In this document: positions 49,507 to 60,600 of the stretch, piece by piece
Position numbering within the stretch: position 1 is the stretch's first letter
How the letters are laid out: each line of letters begins with the position of its first letter
Notes under the pieces: model-generated
Database searches by the model: none
What the model saw: only the letters and a program-made list of their open reading frames with translations
Told to the model about the DNA's origin: nothing
From: Emergomyces orientalis
Taxonomy: Eukaryota; Ascomycota; Eurotiomycetes; Onygenales; Ajellomycetaceae
DNA length: 64,000 nt
Assembly (NCBI GenBank): GCA_002110485.1
Contig: MOWL01000068.1
Span: forward strand, 310,001 to 374,000
Direction: 5' to 3'
Made by a program: the position numbers and the translations under genes

Positions 49507-50650
49507 ATGGCATCTCGCCGCTGGCCATCCCGTGAAGGTAATGAAAAGAAGAAGAAAAAAAAGACTTCAGATGCACATACCTCAGAAAACTCAATTGATA
49601 GGATAGCTAACAAACACCCACTTCCGCAAAACAACAGGCTTTACAGCCGACGTCGTAGGCCATCTCATCAAAAGCACCGCGCTGGCCCCCTCCCTCACGC
49701 TGCCTCTCTACCTCCTCTCCCAATACACAGCCAAAGGCCAAGCGGTCGTCGCAAACCGGCCAAAAGCCCTCAAAGCTCTCAAGTACCTGCTAGCAATCGG
49801 CCTCGCGCGCAGCCTCAATGGCTTGATAAACCGCTACGCGCTCAACCACGGCACCTCAGACACATACAACTGGAAGCAAGAAATTGCCGTCGTAACAGGC
49901 GGCAGCGATGGAATTGGGCGGCGCGTTGCCGTCCTCCTCGCCGCACGAGGGGTTAAAGTGGCCGTGCTGGACATCCAGCCGCTGAAATACCACCCGCCAG
50001 CCAACGTGCGGTACTTCCAGTGCAACATCGGGTCCGTCGGGGCAGTTGCGGCAGCGGCAGCAGAGGTGCGCGCGGCACTTGGTGAGCCGACTATCCTCAT
50101 CAATAACGCCGGCATTGCCATGGGCACGACGATCCTGGATGGCACCGAGGCGAGCACGCGCAAGCTCTTCGATGTAAATACGCTCTCGCACTACTGGCTG
50201 GCGCGCGAATTCTTGCCCAAGATAATCGAGCGGAACCACGGGATGGTGGTCACCGTCGCGTCGCAAGCGGGGTATGTGGTTAGTGCGAACATGGTGGATT
50301 ATTCGGCGACGAAGAGCGCGGCGGTGTCGTTTCATGAAGGGTTGACGACGGAGTTGGTGACGCGGTATCAGGCACCGAAGGTGCGGACGGTGCTTATTTC
50401 TCAGGGTTTTGCGAGGACGTATTTGTCGCGCGATTTGAATGCGGATGATACGTTTTTTAACCCGTTGTTGGAGCCGGAGACGGTGGCGGAGGCATTGGTG
50501 CAGCAGGTATTGACGGGGTCGAGTGGGCATATCATGTTGCCGGGTTCGACGGGGTTCTTTGCTAGGAGTCTAAGAGTGTTTCCGTATTGGTTCCAGAATC
50601 GGCTTCGGGATAAGTGTGAGAGGTTGATGCGGCCGCCGAGTATGAGGTAG
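49507..50650 (+). CDS. Short-chain dehydrogenase/reductase
   Basis: Two exons, 49507-49537 and 49638-50650, join to 347 aa. The first exon encodes only MASRRWPSRE and half of the next codon; exon 2 restores GFTADVVGHLIKSTALAPSL in frame. Classical SDR features are TGGSDGIG (97-104), LINNAG (about 164-169), catalytic Ser219 and YSATK with Tyr232 and Lys236. An Asp at the end of strand 2 (VAVLDIQ, about residue 122) favours NAD over NADP. The hydrophobic N-terminal segment (about 28-75) before the Rossmann fold is typical of membrane-associated RDH/17-beta-HSD-like SDRs acting on retinoids, sterols or fatty alcohols; the substrate here is unknown. Exon 2 is GC-rich and CpG-rich, unlike the block downstream. 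Confidence 0.9.
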
Positions 50651-53600
50651 GTTGTTAAGGAGGCTATGTTCAGGAGCTTTTTTTCAAGTGTATTTTTCTT
50701 ACAGCTTGTATGAATTTGTTTGATGGGATGGATTTTCCTTCAAATTTTACATTTTCTTCTTATATAGTACTTTTTTCAACGTGTTTTTCAAAGGTTACTT
50801 AGGGGTAGTACTACTTAATGGATTAATATTTGTATTTCAATTAAAAATTAAATATATCTTGACTTTCTCATGAGTAAGAGTGTTACATGTCAAGCAGGTG
50901 ATTGTTCATCTGCCAATTCTTGACTGCAACATGTTGCTGCACTCATTTTGACATTCATCAAATGCATCATCTTTTTATAATTACTTGTTTTCTGATACTT
51001 TTGTATAACTTAAACCCTTTTCTATTCTACACTTCTTACTATCAATGCTTGCTATGCATGTATGTTATTTAATATCAGTACTATCTCGTGTGCCAGTTAG
51101 CGGGGCGCTGGGTCTTCTGTCCGCGCTCGTCATTGGTCCATCTGCCGCGCTAGGCCCCCGTTGCGATAGCTTTCTTGCTACTTCAGGGATGGCATCAGCT
51201 GTCAGACACACTGCTTCCTCACAACAACCACACACTCACTCTCTCTCTCTCTCTTCTTTTTCTCTTTTCTTTCTCTCTAATACCTGCCTTTCATGCTTGT
51301 GTGCACTACCACATTCCCTCTGTCTTATCCAGGCCCTCACCCATGGGATTCTGCGCCTGTGGAGTCACAGAACCACTGTCTGATGCCACTTTATTGACTT
51401 TCAAGCCACTTCCACATTGCCCCTCACAATGCTATTTTGTTTAACTCTGTAATTGAGGCTGCTGAGGTGTCTGCAGCCATGTTCTTTCATGTCTTTCACT
51501 GTGCTGCAGGATTGGTGATGCCGAACAGCAGAAATTTTATTGATTGATTCATTTTTCATTTTTCATTTTCTATTCTTGAATATTTTTTTGTCTTTTGACA
51601 GAAGAGGGTTCTGCTCCTTTTCTCTCTTTTCTAGCAGAGATTTTTCAGCTGATCTGCTTCTTAACACTCTGTTGTTGTGAAGTCCCTTTTCTTCAGAGGG
51701 GTTGCGTGTGGAGACAGAGTCTGAGAGAGAGTATGTGGTGATTGACCAGACTCATTGAAATGGCTGATGAGCTAGTGTCTGAGATCAGACTACTTGCGGG
51801 TCTGAGCAATGGAGTTGCACTATCCTTTAATTTCATCAAGACTGATTATCAATGACATATTTCTTTCCACAGATGAATAGCAAAAATGCTGCATTTCTTT
51901 TATACTGCTGTATGCCTGCAGGTCAGACCAAGACAGGCAGTGCAAGTGATGACAGTCAAATGTGATTGAAGCAGAGTATGGATTATCAGACTGCAGGTGG
52001 CTTTTTGAATCAGAACAGTTATGTCAGCAGTCTCAGAAGAGATTCAGAGACCAGAGAGATTCAGTCTGTTGTGTCTGTATCAATGAAATATGATGAAGCA
52101 GCAAAGTCTCTGCACTGAGAGCAGCTATAAAAAGTGACTGAGCCTTCTGCAAAATTGCTAGCACTTCACAATCTGTTTCCCTCACCCGCACATGTTCTTT
52201 CCTCAGGCTCAATTTCTGCTTCTCTTCCCACTTTTTCCTGGTTGCCTCTGGTCTCTGAATCAAAGTTTCCCCTATCAAATGCCTCATCTCCTACCCAGAT
52301 GGCTCTCACATTTCATGGGAACAACTTCAAGCTGTGGACACTGTGGCACCCCAAGCCACTCTCACTACACAAATTCCACAATTCTTGCTTTTCAGGAGTC
52401 AGAAATCCCTGTTTCCAAGCCTCATGTTGTGGTTTCTCTCTCAACACTCTGCCACTCTTCAAACATTTCCTCCCTTCAAAGCTGCCGGCCGAAGTTTGTG
52501 TGCCTATCAGCAGCAACACTCAGCTGTGTTCACCATCGATCTCTCCTTCTCAACCACGAGAGGTGTCTATATCACCTGCCTGTTCAGAGAGTCCTTGGCA
52601 TGGTGCATTGCCTCTTCATGATCAAGCACATCACAATCTGGATTTGCATCCAATTTCAGCCTGTGACATCCACAAAGATATTCCTGATATGCTGACTGAG
52701 TTGCATCCTCTTGAAGGAGGTGCCACGGGGGCTGGTTCACCGTCACCCAGCATAACCAGCTTGAATGATAGCTTAGAAGATTTCTTCAGGCTCCCGGATT
52801 TCCAGAACAGCATTCCCATTGACCCAGCAATTCTTGCCAATGACCTGCCTTGGGTGACCTGCCTTGGGACGCTGGTGACAAGCAGAACAATGGCCACCAA
52901 TTGCCTTTCCAACCTTGCAGCTTTTCTAAGCCGGATTTGTCGAATTTCATCCTCAGATAGAGTTGAGGAGGAGGATCTTTCAGGCTATGTTCCAGATCAC
53001 TACTGTTCAGTTACAATATAAGATGTTTTCAAATCGCGACCAAATAGTTGAAAGCTTGGATATGGTATCTCATCAACTGTTTGGCTATGTCGCGACCTCT
53101 GGCGAGTTTATAACCCCTCCTTATTTATGGTTATCCTAAGGGCCCTTCTAACACAGCCATAGTGGCAATCAATACCTCATGCTCTCAAAGTACTTATGCA
53201 CCGTCAATACAAGATGGAGCCAGGAAATTGCTATTCAGATCATCTGAAGAATAGCTCAGTAAAGAGCCCTGAAAGTCATTTGGTGTGGACTACTCTGGAC
53301 TTCTTTAATGTTACTAGTCCCAGTGGACGTTTTCGCCTTTTTCAACATCAACTGCCTCCTTCAACACCCTGAAGCTTGTCTGTTGGAACAAGATTCTTTT
53401 GTTTTCCTGCGCTGGCTTTCACTTCCTCCCTTCACCACCTACCTCCAACTGAAGCCCGAAATCCAACCCATACCTCCTCTTTTCTCCTTACGGACTGCAA
53501 ATCCCGCTTCACATTGGCTTCACATTGTTAGCAGTTTCATTCTTATAGACTACAACATCCGTTGCTCTTGCTCGTCCACGGTATACATCCTCTGCCCAAT

Positions 53601-53968
53601 TATTGAGGAACTGAGATTCTTGTGCTTATCAAAGTAAAGATAAGGCCGAGGATATCACCCAATTTACATTCACCTTATTTTCCTGTGAGATCAGCTACTA
53701 GGTAAGGCGACTTGCCCATCTAAAGGTCAGTTTCCCCTCACATTATTTACATCCACGCAACTGGATTAGCTCACCTTGTACTTATTTTCCTCACACATTG
53801 CTGACATTTACTCAACTTGGTTTTCTCACCTGGAGATCTATCACTTTTCATTTCATTTTATCTGCTCAAATCAATTGCTTCACTCTGAACTCATATCTTG
53901 ACCTGGTTTACACCCATCCATACATCGGCATTATAAGCTACGGAAATGGTTCCTATTTGGACTCAGCT
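50651..53968. other. Gene-poor block with a CpG-depleted core
   Basis: Between about 51.2 and 52.7 kb CG dinucleotides are nearly absent while TG and CA are abundant, like the decayed copia element further right. A CT microsatellite lies at about 51239-51261, a 13-bp tandem duplication (GACCTGCCTTGGG) at about 52844-52872, and an inverted repeat at 53034-53095. A 295-codon open frame (52134-53021) opens without ATG and is treated as decayed, non-genic DNA. Confidence 0.45.
53034..53095. repeat. Inverted repeat with TCGCGA ends
   Basis: TCGCGACCAAATAGTTGA at 53034-53051 pairs with TCAACTGTTTGG, a 5-nt bulge and TCGCGA at 53073-53095. It lies at the right edge of the CpG-poor block, and its CpGs are intact. 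Confidence 0.6.
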
Positions 53969-54892
53969 ATGGAAAACAACGGGGTCACGAATCTCCAACC
54001 TGATGCCCACCCAAAAGGAACGGCCAGCGAAAACAATGGCGGTAGAGATCCCGCTCCGCTTACGGACCCGGTAAACCCCCCAAAACGACAAAAATGCTAC
54101 AAAGAGACAATGAAAATTCCGGCTGATGTGGATAAAATCTCCCATGATGAACTTGTTGACATTATGAAACAACGGCCAAAGATCAGGAAAGAATTCTCTT
54201 GTTATTTCACTGCCGATGGACACATAAGAGCCGAATTCTACAATGTCGCGTTCGAAGAATCACCGGACGGCAAACTCAAGCGCCCTGTTACAGTCCTGGA
54301 ATCAGTTGTTGAGAATTGGCATCGGAGCTATCAGGCGTTCAAATATCCGGAAGTCTACGACAAGAAGGGTGGCACACGTCAACAGTCACAGAAGATGTTT
54401 CAAGACCAACAGAATGACAATGAAACCTTTAAACACCAAGAGAGAAAAGAGTTCTCAAAGGCGAGCCGAATGGAAATCGTCTCCAAAACACTTCTCGGTG
54501 AATCGATCTATCAGGATCACAAGAGCGAGATCAAACCCTCAACTGCAAAGCCCACTGCCCATAAGCAGGCCGAAGTGGCTACGGAACGTCTACTGCATGA
54601 GCGTGCGAGCCACCAGGAGATTGAGCGGAACCTTAGAAAGGGCCTGACCAGCACAGAAGAAAAATTGAAAAAGAAAACAGCCAAGCTTAAAGATGCCTGT
54701 GAAGAGAATGAAGTTCTGAAGTCAGGAATCTGGAAACTTCAGAATGAAAAAGAGAAACTGCTTGAGAAGAATTCTGACTTTGAAGGGCAAATTGATCTGC
54801 ATGCTAGAGAAGGATCGCTAGGAAGACAATATCTGAATTCGCTCCGTTGCCTGACCGTAAACAGGGATGGTATCGTATGGACCGGGTTGTGA
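53969..54892 (+). CDS. Orphan coiled-coil protein
   Basis: An intronless frame of 307 aa from the first in-frame ATG at 53969; the open frame extends upstream without ATG. The N-terminal 45 residues are polar. A short conserved-looking part, about 45-130, contains ISHDELVDIMKQRPKIRKEF, CYFTADGHIRAEFYNV and TVLESVVENWHRSYQAFKYPEVYDKKGG. Residues about 200-290 are rich in Glu/Lys/Leu with heptad spacing and should form a coiled coil. No family is recognised. Its CpG content is normal, unlike the block to its left, so it has not decayed in the same way. It lies 491 bp before the nuclease-like gene on the same strand. Confidence 0.6.
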   Translation: MENNGVTNLQPDAHPKGTASENNGGRDPAPLTDPVNPPKRQKCYKETMKIPADVDKISHDELVDIMKQRPKIRKEFSCYFTADGHIRAEFYNVAFEESPDGKLKRPVTVLESVVENWHRSYQAFKYPEVYDKKGGTRQQSQKMFQDQQNDNETFKHQERKEFSKASRMEIVSKTLLGESIYQDHKSEIKPSTAKPTAHKQAEVATERLLHERASHQEIERNLRKGLTSTEEKLKKKTAKLKDACEENEVLKSGIWKLQNEKEKLLEKNSDFEGQIDLHAREGSLGRQYLNSLRCLTVNRDGIVWTGL

Positions 54893-55383
54893 TTTTCCTG
54901 ATCTTGGAATCTACTCATTGCACGAATTTTGATTTTTTTGACAGCAGGTTTCTAGCTTCATGTGCATCTTGCAGCAAAAATGAGCTTCCCAACCATGAGT
55001 TGAAATGTGGTCGTATGGACGGGGTTGTGTTTTCTGTCTTTGGTTTGATGTTTTCTGGTGCTTATGAATAGCTGATTTTTAGCTTGGGATATTTTTGGGC
55101 CAGAATGTGTTATATTGCTATTTCCCGAAAAATAAACAAAGTTTTGATATTTACCAATGTCCTTTTGTTCCGAGAATTTATACTCCATATGTTGCAATTT
55201 GCGCCGGGGCTGGCCAGGTGGCGAGAAATCTGCACAACGTGAATGCCCTTCCGTAATGGGAAAACGGATTTACCGACAAGCACAACTTGATGACAGCAAC
55301 GCAACTTCCCAACATTTGCAACCACAAAATATCAACATACAACCCAAGCCCAAATCTATTTTCAAGATCAATCACCCAACAAG
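54893..55383. other. Short intergenic spacer
   Basis: This lies between two same-strand accessory genes. It is AT-rich at 55070-55150. No further gene is seen. Confidence 0.6.
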
Positions 55384-56357
55384 ATGATGCTGTCGACTCC
55401 AGGAACCTCTTCTCTAATGAAGACCAAACAGCTTATGGACCTGCTACAAAAAGAGGAGATAGTCGAGTGCCACAATATACCAGAGTCCACAAAGGAAGAG
55501 TTCCTTGAACTCGCCGACCGCAAGAATCTGAAGTAAGTCTTCTTACTCATCTATAAGACTTAATATTAGCTAACGGTAACCGCAGACTGTCATATAACCC
55601 CCACACTAAGAAGATTAAGATTGTCATGCGAAGGTGGATCCATAGCGGCTGTCTAAATTGGGTTCAAGATTGGGTCGCGGATCTTAGAAAATTGGAGCAG
55701 TGGGGCCGGGGGACTATATCGGCCGCTGGGGAGGGAGAGTTGAGAGTATTTGCTGGAGAATACGCGAACAGGTGAGCTTGTGTTCCTGTTAATTTTCTTA
55801 TAGCTTTATACTAGAGTACTACTAACTCTATTTTAGAATCATAATGCCAGACTGCGCTGTTTTCATTTCCGCCCTTGATTACCCCACCATAACGATGGAG
55901 GTCGCGTATACGGAGACCTATGAGAATCTTAAAGAAGACGCCCGTCTGTTACTTGAAGGGACGGCAGGAGAGATTTCGATCGCTATTCTAGTAAAGATAG
56001 TACCCCTCAAGCCAGATGAAAGTCGCGTTCGATCCGCATTTGTACAGCTCTATGAATATGACTCCCTGCAGAACAAAGCCATTCCTAGAGGATGCCGCAA
56101 GGTACTTCCATAACCTTCCTAGATTTGTTACAGTCTGGCTAATAATTTCCTAGACCCTCTTTCCAGTACCCCAAAATCATGCCAGCCAGAAGATCGAATT
56201 TTCATGGAGAGACATTCTAAAAACTCAGCTCTCACAAATGCAACCTGTCTCAGCAGAGCCGCCCCCACTCCTTCTTGATGACCTCCGTGAGACTATCAAT
56301 GCTTATACGGACACACATGTCCGATTGCGCACCCGCTGTGGAAATCTGGGTATGTGA
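55384..56357 (+). CDS. PD-(D/E)XK nuclease-like fungal protein
   Basis: Four exons, 55384-55532, 55586-55771, 55837-56101 and 56154-56357, join in frame to 267 aa. All three introns are 52-65 nt with proper borders. The sequence follows a large fungal-specific family I recall as PD-(D/E)XK-like: a SYNPHTKKIKIVM strand, a W-x2-H segment, then MPDCAVFIS, about nine residues, TITMEVAYTET, LKEDARLLLEG and ISIAILVKI. The PD and the Glu of MEVAY sit where two catalytic acids would be. The usual Lys two residues after that Glu is Ala here, so the Lys in AILVKI may substitute or the protein may be inactive. A GTATGT at 56350 could start a further intron, so the C-terminus is provisional. Its job is unknown. 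Confidence 0.7.
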
Positions 56358-57105
56358 TCATGCTGGTACACAACCTGCGAGTATACATGACGGTGTTTAC
56401 AGTTTTCACAAGTTTGTTTTTATTCTGCGAAATTGGGCTGACTGTAATTGGGGCTGGTTGATTATTGAGGGTGATTCGTGTCTTAAGTTGTGAGAGGTAT
56501 GAATGGCATCAATAAACATGTTTTCTACAACTGTATTTTTATTCTTCAGATTTGGGTGGTGGTAACTGAGAGCGGTTCACTATGGAAGGGGAGTAAATGG
56601 AACTCAGTATTATGCCTTTCTACGGAAGACTCTACCAAAAGTTTTAATTAGCACGATCACTCACTAAAACTGCCACAGACATTGACTGAAATACACACTG
56701 AAATTAATACTGAATATTCTCAATTTTATTTTTTATTACTAATTCTATTAATATCTTTTAGTCTACTACTCTGCTCTGTCTTTTCTTATATTTATTATTA
56801 TTTTTTGACTCTATAATCTTTATAATACTAGAAAGCAGGCTAAAACTATATATTTTAATTAGTTTTAAAAACAGATTATTATTATTAACTGTCAATTGAA
56901 AAATGATGCTATTCAGTTCAGTTATTAAATCAGAAATAATCTTTGAATTTGTACGAATATTCATGGAGGATAACGTTGTGTGTAATAAACTAGCTAGCCG
57001 AGCTCTACGAAATAAGATGGGGAGGCACGTGACTAAGGTAGCCATAGTATCTCATAGAGTGCATCAAGCCTATCATATAGAACTACCTAGCTAGCTAAGA
57101 TATTA
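56358..57105. other. AT-rich flank left of the copia element
   Basis: Mostly AT-rich with no gene. At 57029-57056 it holds a 28-nt stretch resembling one just right of the element (62832-62859). Confidence 0.5.
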
Positions 57106-57523
57106 TGAAACGGAGGATAAGACGGAGAGTGGAGCTAGCATAATATGCACATATATAGGGAGGAATTAATATATAGAGATATATGGTATTGTGGTCTGTG
57201 TGCTCTGAGCTCTGCTCTAGCTAAATATCTATGGGTTTTCCATGGCTATTTATACCCGTGAATCCATCTTAGGCTGCTCAACAACTATCCATCAATAATA
57301 TGAGTGATTTACATGCTATATTGATTGTATTGTGATATTCTCAGCTGAATACCTCTGACTTTGTAGAAAAATCAATGTAATGATGAATATATTAAAGATC
57401 GGCGAAGATGAGAGTGTATTTGATGGAGATTTCATTGGAGTTCACCATGTGACAATTAGTGTGGCAATTGAACATGTGTGTATGTCTTAGTCAACAAATG
57501 TGTGGTGATAATCTCATGTTTCA
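57106..57523 (-). repeat. 3' LTR of copia element
   Basis: 418 bp beginning TGAAACGGAGG and ending CATGTTTCA on the plus strand. It is nearly identical to 62403-62820. Relative to the other LTR it has lost several CpGs. Confidence 0.92.
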
Positions 57524-57526
57524 CAT

Positions 57527-57537
57527 ACCCCCTCACT
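57527..57537 (-). other. Polypurine tract
   Basis: On the minus strand AGTGAGGGGGT lies three bases before the 3' LTR, the expected site and composition for the plus-strand primer of reverse transcription. Confidence 0.65.
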
Positions 57538-57662
57538 GAATATGCCCGCAGCAGTAGCAGTAGTAGTAATATGAAATATATATATAGGAAAAGGCGTGTT
57601 TTAATGAGTGTGTAGGTGTTGTTTTATTCAATTTGAGTGCCTATATCAGTTAATCCGAGCAT

Positions 57663-60600
57663 TCATATGAATTCGGCGTGTTTTTGGCCTCCAAGTGCCT
57701 TGGTCATTCCATCAGCGATCATGGCTTTTGTGTCAACCCATTGAATAGCTAGGCGTCCGGTGGCTATTTGTTCACGGAGCCAGTGATTATGCACATCAAT
57801 ATGATGTAGTTTAGTGGTTAGCATTGATGCGGCAGCTGTTAGGAGTTGAATGGTTTGGCGATTGTCATTATGAATAACTAGATGGCACTGAGTATTCAGT
57901 CCAAGTTGATTAAACACTTGATCTCACCATATGGCCTCCTTCGCTGCATAAGATAGAGCAAGAAGCTCAGATTCAGTGAAAGAAGTGATTACAGTCTTTT
58001 ATTTAGATGACTTTCAATCTATTAATTCTTCAAAGAGTGAGAACATCATTTCTTGTGTGCTTCAGCAGATGTTCAGGTCATCTGCATAGGCTGCATTGGC
58101 ATGTATGATGAAATCTGGGGTAGTAGAGCCGGGTTTTGGGGCACTATACTCAATCGCTAGATGCCTGGTTTGATTAGCAAAAGCAATCACCTGATCTGCC
58201 ATATCTGAATGTTTTGGGCCTGGATTCGTCATGAACCCAGCGAGGGCGCTCACCACGAATGCGAGATCTGGCCTTGTTCCAACAGCAGAGTAGATTAGTG
58301 ATTCAATGCGGCATTGATATGCATGGATTTCCTGCGGGGAAGCTTCACCATTGTATGAGAATTGGTGTGTAGAGAATTCATTCTTTAATAAAGACATTCA
58401 ATACTGTGTTCAACACTCTAGATTGAATTTTGCAGCTATTTTAGTCATATAGCTGTTCTGACATAATCAGAGCTTTTTCTCATTGCAGTTCTGTAAGATG
58501 TGAATTTCTAGAAACCAGTTCAAATCTCTCATATCCCTTAGGTCATATGTCATGATTAGTGATTGCTTAAATCAGTTAAATGCCTCATGGTGATCTCTAT
58601 GATATAGAATCACTATATCATTCACATAGAAGAATAACATGAGATTCTCACTAGTATAGAGACATGACTCTTCACTAATGAAGTGTAGTTCAAGCTTCTT
58701 AAGTTGAGATCCAAGTTCATTATTCCATAACAGAGAGAATTCAGACAGCCTGTATAGAGCTCTTTTTAATAGAAGATAGTGATCAGAGCAGCTGTATCTC
58801 TGAGCTGACACAATATAGATTCATTTATCAATTGGTGCGTTTAGAAAGGCGTTAATGGCATCAAATTGATGAGCTTCAAAATTGAAGGCTGCTGTCATGA
58901 TCATTAGAATGTGAAAGATTTTCATTACTAAAGTGCAGAAGTAGGTCTCTGTTGCTTCATTACTGATGAGGTCCTCTTGTACAACAAGCCATGTCTTGAA
59001 TTTAGCTAGATAGCTGTCTGTGTCAAATTTGTAGGTGTATACCCATATCAATGGCAGAGTGCGGACTTCTGGTTCAGAAGGTATTTCCACCTCTTGCCAG
59101 CATTGGCGCTGTTCTAGAGCCTTATATTCAATGTCAGCAGCCGCACGCCATTCTCTGGCAAAAGGGTGTTTTGTAGCCGCGGCCCAGCCGCGTGGCGGCG
59201 GGGGCAGCGTATCCCTATGAATTTTCAGCAGGTTAGGGGGGTTCAATGGTGTGGGCTCAGCCTGTGTGCCACCCATGAACACTGCATGAAATGCAGTATA
59301 TATTAAAGATTCCATGCTTGTTGTATAAGCTGAAGATCATTCTGTATTGAGTTTTCTCACTCACTTTTCTTGCACTATATTAGAAGAAGAGACATTGCTT
59401 ATTATCTCTCTACTAGAAGCTCTAATCATTGTGTCATGTAATGACTTCATTAACTGATTAGATGGTTTGTCTATGGCGGGTATTCCACTCGTTGGGGGGC
59501 TCATGGATGGAGGTTCCATGGCTTGTGGTGCGTGTGCGGGCTCGCCTTCCAGAAAGCTGCCCGGCGTGTAGTGTGGTAGGTGTGAATCGGCATGCCGTGG
59601 CATGCTAGCCTCGGTATGCTGTGGAGGTGTTGGTTCGGGCGTGAGAGGTCCATTATGCATTGATTTTGAGATGACTTGTTCTGTCATGAAGGTTCCATGT
59701 TCATCAAGATCTGCTGTTCTCAGCATCAGTCTGATTAATGATAATTGAACATTCTTCTTCTCTTCATTCATATCTTTGATTGATCTGAGTGATGTAGAAA
59801 TGATTCTGAGAATCAGTAGTTCAAGTATATTCTTCTCAGACAAGTTCTGAGAATCAAAGAATGTATCTTCATTAAAAAGAATATCTTGAGATTCTGTAAT
59901 CTTCTGAGATTGTGAAAGCCAGATTCAGAAAATGTTAGTGAAAGTATATTCAATTAGAAATTCAATTTTTGCTCTGACAGTTAGCTTCATTGTTCTAGGG
60001 ATCTTTTTATTCAATATGTATGCCTTGCACCTGTATGCTCGCAGATGAGCTAGTTTCATGTCTTTGTTAATGTCTGTATCCTTCTTCATGTATTCATAGA
60101 GGACTTGATTCGGTGATTTCCATTCTAATGCTCTAGTGGGCATTCTATTTAGTAAGTAGGCAGCGACCTCTGTTGTTTCAGGTTATAGATTATGTGGGAA
60201 TCTTGCAGATATGTGTAGTGCCTGAGCAGTTCTTGTAATCATACCCCCTGAGCGTTCTGCGGCTCCATTCTGCTCGGGTGTATAGAGTGCCAAACACTCT
60301 AGAAGAATGCCTTTCTCTTTTACTCACTGTATGAACAGCGAGAATAATGCCTTTTCACCATCAGTATAAATTCTTAGAACATTGAGATTTAGTTGCTTTT
60401 TGATTATTAGTACTGTGCTGTGTATGAAATCAAATGCATTGAATTTCTGTTTTAAACACCCTACTCTATGTAGATGTGTGTACAGATTGTATAGATGAGC
60501 AATATATCAAAGGTCATTGTATGCCTCTTCCACATGAATAATATTGAAGTGTAGAGCTTCAAATGAGCAGCTTTCACAAGCCATAGGCCTCTGAGAGATG

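Noticed and set aside
52134..53021. 295-codon open frame on the plus strand
   Set aside because: It opens with GTG, lies largely in CpG-depleted DNA with a tandem duplication, and its Ser/Pro/Leu/His-rich translation has no recognisable family.
53798..53968. N-terminal extension of the coiled-coil protein
   Set aside because: The upstream frame begins with TTG and reads like translated non-coding DNA; the first ATG is at 53969.
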